The position numbers were made by a program, and so were the translations under genes. Positions 1-7,624 of a DNA stretch of 11,153 bases are shown here, one piece after another; the stretch's first letter is position 1, and every line of letters begins with the position of its first letter. The DNA is from Alphaproteobacteria bacterium. Its GTDB lineage: Bacteria > Pseudomonadota > Alphaproteobacteria > Puniceispirillales > Marisalimonadaceae. The stretch is taken from positions 1-11,153 of the forward strand of contig JADHRC010000042.1 in NCBI GenBank assembly GCA_016777645.1, given 5' to 3'. The notes beneath the pieces were generated by a model. That model was not told the origin of the DNA, searched no databases, and worked only from the letters and a program-made list of their open reading frames with translations.

Positions 1-539
1 GATTTATGATATTCTGGAAGATATTTCGTACCTTTGCCTGCACTTGACACATGAAAACCGCTAGTTCTCGCCCAATCAATAATTTCAGCAGTTAGTGCTG
101 GTTGATCTCCATAAGCCATTGAATACACAACATCAGCAGATTTAGCTTCTTTGGCAAGGAGTGGGCCAGCTAAGACATCAGCTTCAACATTTACCATTAT
201 GATATGTTTACCATGCTTAAAAGAATGTCTTGCATGTTCAATGCCTGCAGAAGGGTGTCCTGTAGCTTCTATGACCACTTCTACTTCAGGTAACTCTATT
301 GCTTCTTTTCCAGATTCAAAAAACTTTGTTTTTAAAATCAATTCATTATTCCAACCAACTTTTTCACAAGATTTTCTGGCGTTTTCTGGAAATAAATCTG
401 CAATGACAACTACTTCAAGGCCAAAAGTTGTTGGAACTTGGCTTAAAAACATCGAACCGAATTTCCCTGCTCCAATAAGTGCAACTTTAACTGGACCTTT
501 TTCGGCCACTCTTTTGATTATTGCATTTTGGAGATACAT
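1..539 (-). CDS. COG4091-type NAD(P)-dependent oxidoreductase (homoserine dehydrogenase-like, SAF-domain family), N-terminal part
   Basis: The gene begins with ATG at 539 and runs off the left edge, so only about 179 N-terminal codons are visible. The start has AAGG 7 nt upstream. After a short leader (MYLQNAIIKRVAEKG) comes a Rossmann nucleotide-binding segment, VALIGAGKFGSM (residues 19-30, GxGxxG), then a strand ending in ADLF, and further on EATGHPSAGIEHA and the stretch YGDQPALTAEIIDWAR followed by SSAGKGTKYLPEYH. The last two blocks are characteristic of COG4091, annotated as predicted homoserine dehydrogenase with a C-terminal SAF domain. The SAF domain itself would lie outside the window, so it is inferred. 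The true substrate of this family is not established to my knowledge. It is the last visible gene of a leftward run, starting 11 nt after the phosphatase stop, so it is very probably co-transcribed with it. Confidence 0.85.
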   Translation of the reverse strand, partial: MYLQNAIIKRVAEKGPVKVALIGAGKFGSMFLSQVPTTFGLEVVVIADLFPENARKSCEKVGWNNELILKTKFFESGKEAIELPEVEVVIEATGHPSAGIEHARHSFKHGKHIIMVNVEADVLAGPLLAKEAKSADVVYSMAYGDQPALTAEIIDWARTSGFHVSSAGKGTKYLPEYHK

Positions 540-550
540 AAATTTACCTT

Positions 551-1297
551 TTAGGTTAAGTATAAGTTTTTAAGTTTATCTATATCTTTAAAGTCAAATT
601 TGAGTTCTTCACAAACATAATTCTCTAAAGACAAATAATTATTCTTAATTTCATGAATAGCTGATAATAAATAATTTTTTTGAACTTTCGCTAAAGTATC
701 TAACATAGTATTTGTAACTAAAAGATCATTTTTTTTTGCAGAGGTTGTTTGCTCTGCAGTTGCAGCTTCAGTTGTCAATAATTGATTTGATAAAAGATAG
801 TTTTGATAAATTAGATCCATTGAATTATTTAATAATTTTTGAATAATATAGCTTGCTACACCAGTTCTATCTTTTCCTGCAGAACAATGATAAATTACTG
901 GTTTACCATTAGAACCAAGCAAAATTCTAATGAATTCTTTCCAAACATGTTTATGGTTATTGATATATAAGCGATAACTTTCTTCCATTACATTTTCATA
1001 TGTCTTCGTATTATCACCTTCGGTTTTTTTTTTAAGTACCATTCTACTTAAGGTACTAGCAGATATCGGAAGACTGACATATTTTTCTATCAACCTTGTA
1101 GAGAGATTGTCTGGAGCTTTTTTTATTTCTTTGGGATCTCTAAAATCTATAATTGCATGAGGGTTTAATTTTTCTAATTTTGTAAGATCATTTTTGTTCA
1201 AAGTACTTAATTTTGCGCATCTAAATAAAACGTTCTTTTTCATTCTAGAGCCTATAGAGGCATCTCTAAAATTTGAAACTGAACTTATTAAAAACAA
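551..1297 (-). CDS. Tyrosine/lipid phosphatase family protein (HCxxGKDRTG signature, Y_phosphatase3-like)
   Basis: A 248-residue protein with the cysteine-phosphatase P-loop HCSAGKDRTG at residues 137-146: nucleophile Cys138 and phosphate-binding Arg144 (CX5R). The KDR form of this loop is typical of the IphP/MptpB/LipA group, which acts on phosphotyrosine, phosphoserine or phosphoinositides. N-terminal family hallmarks are present: NFRD (residues 9-12), VLFRCAKLSTL (23-33) and IIDFRDPKE (49-57). The GG usually following NFRD is replaced by ASIG. No signal peptide or membrane segment is visible, so it is probably cytoplasmic. The start is TTG at 1297: no ATG lies upstream in frame before the stop of the previous gene, and the first internal Met (residue 19) would drop the conserved NFRD block. 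AAAGG lies about 11 nt upstream, rather far. It sits 30 nt after the PhyH gene and 11 nt before the COG4091 gene. The substrate is unknown. Confidence 0.85.
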   Translation of the reverse strand: MFLISSVSNFRDASIGSRMKKNVLFRCAKLSTLNKNDLTKLEKLNPHAIIDFRDPKEIKKAPDNLSTRLIEKYVSLPISASTLSRMVLKKKTEGDNTKTYENVMEESYRLYINNHKHVWKEFIRILLGSNGKPVIYHCSAGKDRTGVASYIIQKLLNNSMDLIYQNYLLSNQLLTTEAATAEQTTSAKKNDLLVTNTMLDTLAKVQKNYLLSAIHEIKNNYLSLENYVCEELKFDFKDIDKLKNLYLT

Positions 1298-1327
1298 TTT
1301 AGAATTTACCTTTAAAAAAACTAATAA

Positions 1328-2128
1328 TTACTCAGCTGCATTAACATTTTGGTTAATAAGTTCATAAAGACAATCATCTTCAAGTTTAGAGATAGGTGTA
1401 AAATCGCGATGAGCAATCCATTCATCCCTATTAAACTTTTGTATATGGTTGTCTACATGACATAATGATAGATAAACTATACTTCGTCCAAAAGGAGAGA
1501 TGTTTGGAGGACTAGCGTGCACTAGCAAAGATGAAAACATTAACATGCTTCCTGCTGGACCAGTTGGGGCAACACAACCGCCTCTTTCTGCAAGCTCTAG
1601 AACTTTTTTGTTATCTAATGTCCACAAAGGATAACTGGTAGTTTCTAAATCATGCCCTGCGTCTATTACTCCCGATTTATGACTTCCTGGTATAAATAAT
1701 AATGGTCCATTAGCAGCTGTTACATCATCAAGGAAAACAGCAATATTCATTGCTCTTGGCTCAGGCATGCCATCATCCCTTTTCCATGTGCCATAGTCTT
1801 GATGCCATTGCCAAACTGCACCATCAAAAGCCGCTTTAGCATTTAATTTAAATTGGTGCATATAAATATCACCACCTAATACTTGGGATACAGGTTCAAT
1901 TAATCTTGGGTGGGCTCCTAACCTTCGAAAAGTTTCATTATATTTATGAGCAGCAAAAGCTGTTCTAGCTACCCCACTACTTTCTTTCCAAACTTCTTTC
2001 CTGTCCTCGGAATAAACTTTCTCGGCTTCTTGTTTTAATAACGCAGCTTCATCAGCATTAAACATTTCTGGAAAAAACAAATACCCATTCTTGTCAAAGT
2101 TATTTAAATCATCTTCATTTAAAAACAT
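1328..2128 (-). CDS. Phytanoyl-CoA dioxygenase (PhyH) family Fe(II)/2-oxoglutarate-dependent oxygenase
   Basis: A 266-residue protein with the PhyH-type double-stranded beta-helix core. The iron triad is visible: His109 and Asp111 in WQWHQDYGTW, and distal His204 in LVHASPPNIS. Arg215 (FGRSIVYLS), eleven residues after the distal His, is in the right place to bind the 2-oxoglutarate carboxylate. The block EDGMP-like (DDGMPEPRAMNIAVFLDD, 118-135) and GPLLFIPGSHK (141-151) resemble the family members that hydroxylate small free molecules (ectoine or proline hydroxylase type). The substrate cannot be deduced. The length is normal, and the N-terminus (FDKNGYLFFPEMF) is a typical family start. ATG at 2128 has AAGGA (2135-2139) 6 nt upstream. 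It is the first gene of the leftward run with the phosphatase and the COG4091 oxidoreductase, and is divergent from the nitronate monooxygenase-like gene. Confidence 0.9.
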   Translation of the reverse strand: MFLNEDDLNNFDKNGYLFFPEMFNADEAALLKQEAEKVYSEDRKEVWKESSGVARTAFAAHKYNETFRRLGAHPRLIEPVSQVLGGDIYMHQFKLNAKAAFDGAVWQWHQDYGTWKRDDGMPEPRAMNIAVFLDDVTAANGPLLFIPGSHKSGVIDAGHDLETTSYPLWTLDNKKVLELAERGGCVAPTGPAGSMLMFSSLLVHASPPNISPFGRSIVYLSLCHVDNHIQKFNRDEWIAHRDFTPISKLEDDCLYELINQNVNAAE

Positions 2129-2264
2129 AATTTATCCTTCACTTAATTATATAATTATGAATATAATAAGATTTTCAGGAAATTGTAACTAAAATATTTG
2201 AAGATTTTATCATTAACGTATTAAATTATTAAATCTAGATTTGATAAATTAAAAGGAGATTAAA
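2129..2264. promoter_or_regulatory. Divergent intergenic region with candidate promoters for both flanking operons
   Basis: A very AT-rich 136-nt spacer between two divergent genes. On the plus strand, TTCACT (2138-2143) and a perfect TATAAT (2162-2167) are separated by 18 nt, about 95 nt before the downstream TTG start. On the minus strand, GTTACA (2189-2184) and TATATT (2165-2160) are separated by 18 nt, which would give a short leader before the PhyH ATG. The two candidate promoters overlap. A short AATTATATAATT palindrome sits at 2145-2156. In such AT-rich DNA, -10-like hexamers occur by chance, so these assignments are weak. Confidence 0.35.
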
Positions 2265-2267
2265 TTG
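2253..2267 (+). promoter_or_regulatory. Strong ribosome binding site deciding a TTG start
   Basis: AAGGAGA is followed after about 6 nt by TTG at 2265. It is a near-consensus Shine-Dalgarno sequence at optimal spacing and is the main reason to accept the non-ATG start of the nitronate monooxygenase-like gene. Confidence 0.75.
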
Positions 2268-3230
2268 TCCCTTATACCACCTTTAGATAAGCTTAAAATT
2301 CCTGTAATTGGTTCTCCACTTTTTATAATATCCAATCCAGATCTAGTAATAGCGCAATGCAAGGCAGGTGTTGTAGGCTCTTTCCCTTGTCTAAATGCAA
2401 GAGAAGGAGAAGGGGAGCCGAATATGCTAAATATTTGGTTAAGAAAAATTAATGAAGAACTAGATAAATATAATCAAAAAAATCCTGATAATCCAGCTGC
2501 ACCATATGCTGTTAATCATATTGTTCATAAATCTAATATTAGATTAGAGAAGGATATTGATATTTGTGCAAAATGGGAAGCCCCAATCTGGATAACATCT
2601 TTGGGAGCTCGTCCAGAAGTTAATGAAGTAGCTCATCAATCAAAAGGAATTGTTTTGCACGATATAATTAATAATTTTTTTGCAAAAAAGGCTATAGATA
2701 AAGGAGCAGATGGATTGGTTGCTGTGGCTGCTGGAGCAGGAGGGCATGCTGGGACTTTATCTCCATTTGCTCTAATTCAAGAAATTAGAGAGTGGTTCAA
2801 CGGACCACTTTTGTTATCAGGTTCTATAGCTAATGGAAGAGCGGTTTTAGCAGCACAAGCAATGGGTGCTGATTTGGCTTATATTGGATCTGCTTTTATT
2901 GCGACAAATGAAGCAAATGCAGATGAGAGATATAAACAAATGATTACTCAATCAAATGCAGATGACATAGTGTATACTAATTTATTTACAGGTGTTCATG
3001 GTAATTATTTAAAAGGATCAATTGAAGCTCAAGGTTTAGATCCCAAAAATCTTGAGGAAAGTGACTCAAGTAAAATGAACTTTAGCTCAGGAGCTTCAAA
3101 GCCAAAAAGTTGGAAAGACATATGGGGGTCTGGACAGGGTATTTCGGTTATTAAAAGTATTTTGCCAGCTAGTGAACTTATAAAAAGAATTAATAACGAA
3201 TATTTAGAAGCAAAAAAAAATTTACTATAG
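2265..3230 (+). CDS. Nitronate monooxygenase family FMN flavoprotein (2-nitropropane dioxygenase-like)
   Basis: A 321-residue TIM-barrel flavoprotein of the NMO/FabK-like superfamily. The N-terminus (IPVIGSPLFIISNPDLVIAQ) carries the first barrel strand. GAGGHAGT at 157-164 is the family motif with the conserved His161, which corresponds to the catalytic His of class I nitronate monooxygenases. The FMN-phosphate loop is PLLLSGSIANGRAVLAAQAMGADLAYIGSAF (181-211). Characterised relatives oxidise alkyl nitronates to carbonyl compounds, but many members next to acyl-CoA genes are of unproven function, and an enoyl reductase-type activity is an alternative. The start is TTG at 2265, supported by GGAG (2255-2258) 6 nt upstream and by the family-like N-terminus; no ATG is nearby. 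It lies 9 nt upstream of the FadB-like gene, so they form an operon. Confidence 0.87.
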   Translation: MSLIPPLDKLKIPVIGSPLFIISNPDLVIAQCKAGVVGSFPCLNAREGEGEPNMLNIWLRKINEELDKYNQKNPDNPAAPYAVNHIVHKSNIRLEKDIDICAKWEAPIWITSLGARPEVNEVAHQSKGIVLHDIINNFFAKKAIDKGADGLVAVAAGAGGHAGTLSPFALIQEIREWFNGPLLLSGSIANGRAVLAAQAMGADLAYIGSAFIATNEANADERYKQMITQSNADDIVYTNLFTGVHGNYLKGSIEAQGLDPKNLEESDSSKMNFSSGASKPKSWKDIWGSGQGISVIKSILPASELIKRINNEYLEAKKNLL

Positions 3231-3239
3231 AGAGGTATA

Positions 3240-5336
3240 ATGACACCAGTTAAATATAAAATTATAGATGAGATAGCTGTTATTGAAGTTTCAAATCCCC
3301 CAGTTAATGCAATAAGTGCTGATGTAAGGATTGGGTTGTTAGATGCTTTGGAAGTGCTCTCTTTAAAAGATGATGTTGCAGCTATTGTAATTACTGCTCC
3401 TGAAAGAACTTTTCTTGCAGGTGCTGACATTAAAGAATTTGGAAAAAAAATCGATGCGCCGTCTTTAGGTCAAATTTGTGATAAAATAGAGAAAATGAAT
3501 AAAATTACAATAGCCTCACTTCATGGAACCCCTTTAGGTGGTGGATTGGAAGTTGCAATGTCGGCACATTACAGAATTGCAGCCCCTAAAACAAAAGTTG
3601 GTTTGCCAGAGGTGTTGCTGGGAATATTACCTGGTGCAGGAGGTACGCAACGACTTCCAAGATTGTGTGGTGTGTCCATGGCATTGGATATGATGATTAC
3701 AGGAAAGCATGTTCCTATTGAAGAAGCTTTTGAGAATGGCATTATTGATGAAATTGCTATTGATGATAAAACCATTGAAAATGGTATAAGCTATGCAAAG
3801 AAAATCATTTCTCAAGGTTTAGGTAGAAGACCAACATCTGAGATAACTAATAAAATTCAAAATAAAAAAGATATTGAAGAATCGATATCTTCAGCTAAGG
3901 CAACAGCTTTAAAAAAATATAAAAATTTATTTTCTCCACATGCTATTATCAAATGTGTTGAAGAGGGTCTTAATCTAGATTTTGATAATGCTATTAAAAA
4001 TGAAAGAAGGCTTTTTAATGATTGTATAGAAAGCCCCCAAAGGCAAGGACTCATTCATTCTTTTTTTGCAGAAAGAGCTATAAATAAAATACCTGAATTA
4101 CAGAATGGTAAATCATTAGAGCCTAAAAAAATTGGTGTTATTGGTGGTGGTACTATGGGCACAGGAATTTCTATGGCAGCAATGAATGCAGGATTTGAAG
4201 TTGTAATGATTGAGCAAAACCAAGATGCTATAGATAAAGCTCTAAAAAAAATAACATCTACTTACGACAGAAGTGTTCGTTTGGGGAGAATGAATTCACA
4301 GCAACAAAATGAAATAATGAACTTGTTTTCAGGAAAAACAGATATTTCTCAACTAAAAGATAGAGATTTAGTCATTGAAGCAGTTTTTGAAAATATGGAT
4401 GTTAAAAAAGAAGTTTTTATAAAGTTAAATCAAATTTGTAATCAAAATTGTATTCTTGCTTCTAATACAAGTTACTTGGATATTAATGAAATTGCTAAAG
4501 TCGTTGATAATCCTTTGCGGGTAATCGGTCTTCATTTTTTTTCACCCGCAAATATTATGAAATTATTAGAAATTGTTGTAGCAGATGAAACATCAGACGA
4601 CACAGTATGTACTGCCTTTAACTTAGCCAAAAAAATGAAAAAAATTCCTGTTCGCTCAGGGGTTTGCGATGGATTTATTGGCAATAGAATTCTTTCAAAA
4701 TATTTAGTGGCCACTTATCATATGGTCGAAGATGGGGCGAGTCCATTTCATATCGATAGAGTTTTACGAGAGTTTGGTTGTGCTATGGGAGTGTTTCAAG
4801 TAATTGACTTAGCTGGCGGTGATATTGGATGGGCAACTAGAAAAAGAAAAGCACCTTTTAGGCACAAAGATGATCGATATGTTGAAATTGCTGATAGAGT
4901 TTGTGAAAGAGGTTGGTTTGGTCAGAAAACTTCAAAAGGATATTATTTGTATGGAGAAGATGTCGCATTTCTAACCCCTAATCCAGAAATTGAAGTTATA
5001 TGTAGCGATGAAAGAAAAAGAGTAGGTATAATGCCGCGAGAATTTTCTGATCAAGAAATTTTAGATAGATATATAGCTGCTATGGTTTTTGAAGGAACTA
5101 AAATTTTACAAGAAAAAATTGCTCTTAGACCTTCTGATATAGATGTTGTGTATACAAATGGATATGGTTTTCCAAGATGGAGAGGCGGGCCAATGAAATA
5201 TGCCGATATGATAGGTTTAGACAAAATTTTGGACAATATTAATAAATTTGCTAAAGAAGATCCTAGATTTTGGTCTCCCCCTCTATTACTAGAGGAATTG
5301 GTCAAAAATAACCAGAATTTTGATAGCCTTAATTAA
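3240..5336 (+). CDS. Bifunctional enoyl-CoA hydratase / 3-hydroxyacyl-CoA dehydrogenase (FadB/FadJ-like)
   Basis: A 698-residue fusion enzyme for two consecutive steps of fatty-acid beta-oxidation. An N-terminal crotonase domain (about 1-190) has the oxyanion-hole segment FLAGADIKEFG (58-68), HGTPLGGGLE and VGLPEVLLGILPGAGGTQRLPR, with catalytic Glu104 and Glu124 at the same 20-residue spacing as Glu119/Glu139 of E. coli FadB. The dehydrogenase part starts near 297 with the NAD loop IGVIGGGTMGTG (GxGxxG at 302-307), SNTSYL (408-413), the catalytic His432 in GLHFFSP and Glu444. The C-terminal dehydrogenase domain carries CDGFIGNRI and YGFPRWRGGPM. All key residues are intact. The length suits FadJ/peroxisomal-type multifunctional enzymes, slightly shorter than E. 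coli FadB. ATG at 3240 has AGAGG just upstream, in the 9-nt gap after the nitronate monooxygenase-like gene. No adjacent fadA-type thiolase is present. The stop codon lies inside the terminator palindrome. Confidence 0.95.
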   Translation: MTPVKYKIIDEIAVIEVSNPPVNAISADVRIGLLDALEVLSLKDDVAAIVITAPERTFLAGADIKEFGKKIDAPSLGQICDKIEKMNKITIASLHGTPLGGGLEVAMSAHYRIAAPKTKVGLPEVLLGILPGAGGTQRLPRLCGVSMALDMMITGKHVPIEEAFENGIIDEIAIDDKTIENGISYAKKIISQGLGRRPTSEITNKIQNKKDIEESISSAKATALKKYKNLFSPHAIIKCVEEGLNLDFDNAIKNERRLFNDCIESPQRQGLIHSFFAERAINKIPELQNGKSLEPKKIGVIGGGTMGTGISMAAMNAGFEVVMIEQNQDAIDKALKKITSTYDRSVRLGRMNSQQQNEIMNLFSGKTDISQLKDRDLVIEAVFENMDVKKEVFIKLNQICNQNCILASNTSYLDINEIAKVVDNPLRVIGLHFFSPANIMKLLEIVVADETSDDTVCTAFNLAKKMKKIPVRSGVCDGFIGNRILSKYLVATYHMVEDGASPFHIDRVLREFGCAMGVFQVIDLAGGDIGWATRKRKAPFRHKDDRYVEIADRVCERGWFGQKTSKGYYLYGEDVAFLTPNPEIEVICSDERKRVGIMPREFSDQEILDRYIAAMVFEGTKILQEKIALRPSDIDVVYTNGYGFPRWRGGPMKYADMIGLDKILDNINKFAKEDPRFWSPPLLLEELVKNNQNFDSLN

Positions 5337-5353
5337 GGCTATCAATTTTATTT
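5320..5353 (+). terminator. Probable Rho-independent terminator between convergent operons
   Basis: A perfect 26-bp palindrome (5320-5345; arms TTGATAGCC and GGCTATCAA around TTAATTAA) is followed on the plus strand by the T-rich run TTTTATTTAAATTG. The TAA stop of the FadB-like gene (5334-5336) is part of the hairpin, and the convergent oxidoreductase gene ends only 15 nt away. On the minus strand the hairpin is followed by AATTCTGG, a poor U-tract, so termination in that direction is less certain. Confidence 0.65.
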
Positions 5354-6377
5354 AAATTGTTGGGTCTGGATTAACTTTTACAACTAATTTGCCAAAGTTC
5401 TTTCCATTTAGAAGTCCAATAAACGCGTTGGGAGCATTTTCAAGGCCTTCTACAAAATCTTCTTTATATTTAATTTTGCCTTCTTTGATCCAATTTGAAA
5501 GAGCAATTATTGACTCCTCTCTTTGGTCGTAATGATTAAATACAATGAACCCTTTAATCATCATTCTCTTTGTAAGAATTTGTCTAAACAGTAGTGGTAG
5601 CCTATCTGTTTCTCCACCTTTTAAACTCGTTGCATTGTATAAAGAAATAAGGCCACATACAGGAATTCTTGCATAGTCATTAAGAAGTGGCATAACATTA
5701 TCAAAAGTTATACCTCCTACATTTTCCCAATATATATCAACACCTTCTGGACATGCTGCTTTTAACTTTTCGGCAAACTCTGGATCTTTGTAATTAACAC
5801 AATCGTCAAAACCTAATTCGTTAATTGTGAAGTTACATTTATCTTCGCTTCCAGCCACACCAACGACTCTACAACCAAATATTTTTCCAATTTGACCAAC
5901 AGTTGCTCCAACTGCACCTGATGCAGCTGATACTACTAATGTTTCTCCTTTTTGTGGTTTTGCAAAATTATGCATCCCCACATAAGCCGTAGTACCAGGC
6001 ATTCCTAAGACACCTATAGATGTTGAAAGTGGTGCCATTGTAGGATCAATTAATCGCAAATCATTAGCGCTTACAGTTGGATTGTCTTGCCATCCTGTAC
6101 GCCCTTCAACAAAATCCCCAACCTTGAATTTATTTGATTTACTTTCTATAACTTGACTTAAAGCTCCTGCTTCCATTACTTCACCAATTCCAACTGGTTT
6201 GGCATAACTTTTAGCGTCATTCATTCTCCCTCTCATGTAAGGATCCAAAGACATATAAATTGTTTTTAAAAGAACCTCTCCTTCCTCAGGAGATTTTATA
6301 TCTACCTTTACAGTTTTAAAATTTTGTAATGTTGGCTCGCCATTAGGTCGTTCATTAAGTAAAATTTTAGTATTCAT
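5352..6377 (-). CDS. Zinc-free MDR-family NADP-dependent oxidoreductase (CurA/YncB, leukotriene B4 dehydrogenase-like)
   Basis: A 341-residue medium-chain reductase. Family marks are YMSLDPYMRGRM (41-52), the catalytic-domain stretch LGMPGTTAYVGM (124-135), the nucleotide-binding loop VVSAASGAVGATVGQIGK (148-165, AxxGxxG) and WENVGG in the second half. Zinc-ligand cysteines of alcohol dehydrogenases are absent. The family includes CurA, YncB and prostaglandin/leukotriene reductases, which reduce the C=C bond of enones with NADPH; that activity is inferred here. ATG at 6377 has GGAG 7 nt upstream. It follows the MFS gene by 38 nt on the same strand, so the two are probably co-transcribed, and it converges on the FadB-like gene. 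No signal peptide is visible, so it is cytoplasmic. Confidence 0.92.
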   Translation of the reverse strand: MNTKILLNERPNGEPTLQNFKTVKVDIKSPEEGEVLLKTIYMSLDPYMRGRMNDAKSYAKPVGIGEVMEAGALSQVIESKSNKFKVGDFVEGRTGWQDNPTVSANDLRLIDPTMAPLSTSIGVLGMPGTTAYVGMHNFAKPQKGETLVVSAASGAVGATVGQIGKIFGCRVVGVAGSEDKCNFTINELGFDDCVNYKDPEFAEKLKAACPEGVDIYWENVGGITFDNVMPLLNDYARIPVCGLISLYNATSLKGGETDRLPLLFRQILTKRMMIKGFIVFNHYDQREESIIALSNWIKEGKIKYKEDFVEGLENAPNAFIGLLNGKNFGKLVVKVNPDPTI

Positions 6378-6415
6378 TTATGTTCTCCGTTCCATTAGAT
6401 AAGAATGTTTATATT

Positions 6416-7624
6416 TTAATTCCTTGATAAATAATATTTGAAAATTAGTGTAGAAAACAGAGATCCAAAACCTAGGCATAAAAAGGATATAAACCATGCC
6501 AGATGACTGGTTTGACCACCAAAGTTATCCAAAACAAAACCAATTACTGGGCCTCCCAATGCTCCTCCAAAAAAACCAACCATTGAATGAAGAGCAAGTC
6601 TTACACCTCTATCTTCTGGTTTACCATTAACCACTGTTCCTGTTGTTAGTGAACCTGAATCAAGAACAATTAGAGCATTATATATGAAAAGCATTAAAAG
6701 CGCTAACCAGAAACTTATCCAAAATGAAATTGCTGTAAGAATTGATCCAATAAAACATAACAGACCCATCTTACTAACTATTCTTGCTCTATCCTTACCT
6801 ATACAGTATTTTGCCCCATAAATTGAAGCAAAAATACCTAAGAAGCCCATTAAGCCTATTGAATTAGCTATGAAGGCGTCACTAACGGAGGCATTAAAAT
6901 AATTAGATAGAAATAATATGCATGGAAATGTCCAACTTCTAAAACCAAATAATTCGTAAGTATGGCCTCCATAGCCTAATATAAAAGGTAGTGCTTTTTT
7001 ATTTTTAAAAGTCGCAAAGATTGGAATAATTACTCTAATAATTCCTTCATATTTCTTTTTTTGGCGTTCTTCAATTTCATCACCTGAAAATAATAATAGA
7101 GGAAATGCACTTAAAAAAAGTATTAAAGACGCAAACAAAAAAGCATTTTCCCATGAAATGTCATAGCTTTTTAGTAATCCAAAAATAGAAAATGAAAAGG
7201 CAACGCCTAGGCCAAAAAAAGAGGTATAAACAGCCACAAATTTTTCTCTAGAAACTTTGTCTAGTCTCGAGTTAAGAATTTGCAATCCTGGCATATATGT
7301 TCCTGCTAACCCAGCTCCTACTAGTGACCAATATATAGAAGCGTTTATCGCATTGCTTGCAAAGAATGAAAATAAAAATAATCCAAGACAGCCCAGCAAA
7401 GATGAAAAAAAATATAGTTTTCTTGCATCAAATGTATCTGTTAAACTAACAAGGAATGGTGTTGCAATAACATAACCAATGTAAAATGATCCGCTTACCC
7501 ATCCTGCTTCACTGTTAGATAAATTCCACAGTAATTGAAGGTCTATCAGATAAATAGGCCAAACAGCAAATCCAGTCATGGAAAACATTTGTATGAAGCA
7601 GCTTAAAATAACAATTTTTGGCAT
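6416..7624 (-). CDS. Major facilitator superfamily (MFS) transporter
   Basis: A 402-residue hydrophobic protein with about 12 predicted membrane segments in two halves, separated by a charged cytoplasmic loop at about 182-198 (DEIEERQKKKYEG). The N-terminal half contains the degenerate motif A in the loop after helix 2 (FLVSLTDTFDARK, 57-69); GLAGTYMPGLQILNSR (105-120) covers helix 4 and the following loop. The second half begins with GYGGHTYELFGFRSW (217-231), like the HxWEL-type signature seen in a subset of MFS carriers. The C-terminal half has VGFFGGALGGPVIGFVLDNFGG (349-370). The substrate is unknown; a carboxylate is a guess from neighbouring acyl-CoA genes. The ATG at 7624 lacks a clear Shine-Dalgarno sequence, but the first helix follows immediately, as expected. 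It is divergent from the acyl-CoA synthetase gene and upstream of the MDR oxidoreductase. Confidence 0.9.
   Translation of the reverse strand: MPKIVILSCFIQMFSMTGFAVWPIYLIDLQLLWNLSNSEAGWVSGSFYIGYVIATPFLVSLTDTFDARKLYFFSSLLGCLGLFLFSFFASNAINASIYWSLVGAGLAGTYMPGLQILNSRLDKVSREKFVAVYTSFFGLGVAFSFSIFGLLKSYDISWENAFLFASLILFLSAFPLLLFSGDEIEERQKKKYEGIIRVIIPIFATFKNKKALPFILGYGGHTYELFGFRSWTFPCILFLSNYFNASVSDAFIANSIGLMGFLGIFASIYGAKYCIGKDRARIVSKMGLLCFIGSILTAISFWISFWLALLMLFIYNALIVLDSGSLTTGTVVNGKPEDRGVRLALHSMVGFFGGALGGPVIGFVLDNFGGQTSHLAWFISFLCLGFGSLFSTLIFKYYLSRN

Noticed and set aside
151..573. Plus-strand open frame opposite the left-edge oxidoreductase gene
   Set aside because: Its translation shows no family features, and the opposite strand encodes clear COG4091 motifs over the same bases.
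1024..1033. Ten-base T run (A run on the coding strand) in the phosphatase gene, possible phase-variation tract
   Set aside because: It encodes a Lys run, the frame is intact, and similar runs (for example the nine-A run near 3212-3220) occur elsewhere in this AT-rich DNA; no sign of a switch.
1328..2128. Ectoine hydroxylase (EctD) identity for the PhyH-family gene
   Set aside because: The active-site block is similar, but there are no ectoine biosynthesis genes nearby and EctD-specific substrate residues cannot be confirmed by eye.
3029..3430. Minus-strand open frame across the end of the nitronate monooxygenase-like gene and the start of the FadB-like gene
   Set aside because: It overlaps two well-supported genes and their junction, and its product resembles no known family; it is an antisense shadow.
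3240..5336. Possible frameshift or missing catalytic residue in the bifunctional enzyme
   Set aside because: Both hydratase Glu residues, the NAD loop, and the dehydrogenase His and Glu are all present in one intact frame.
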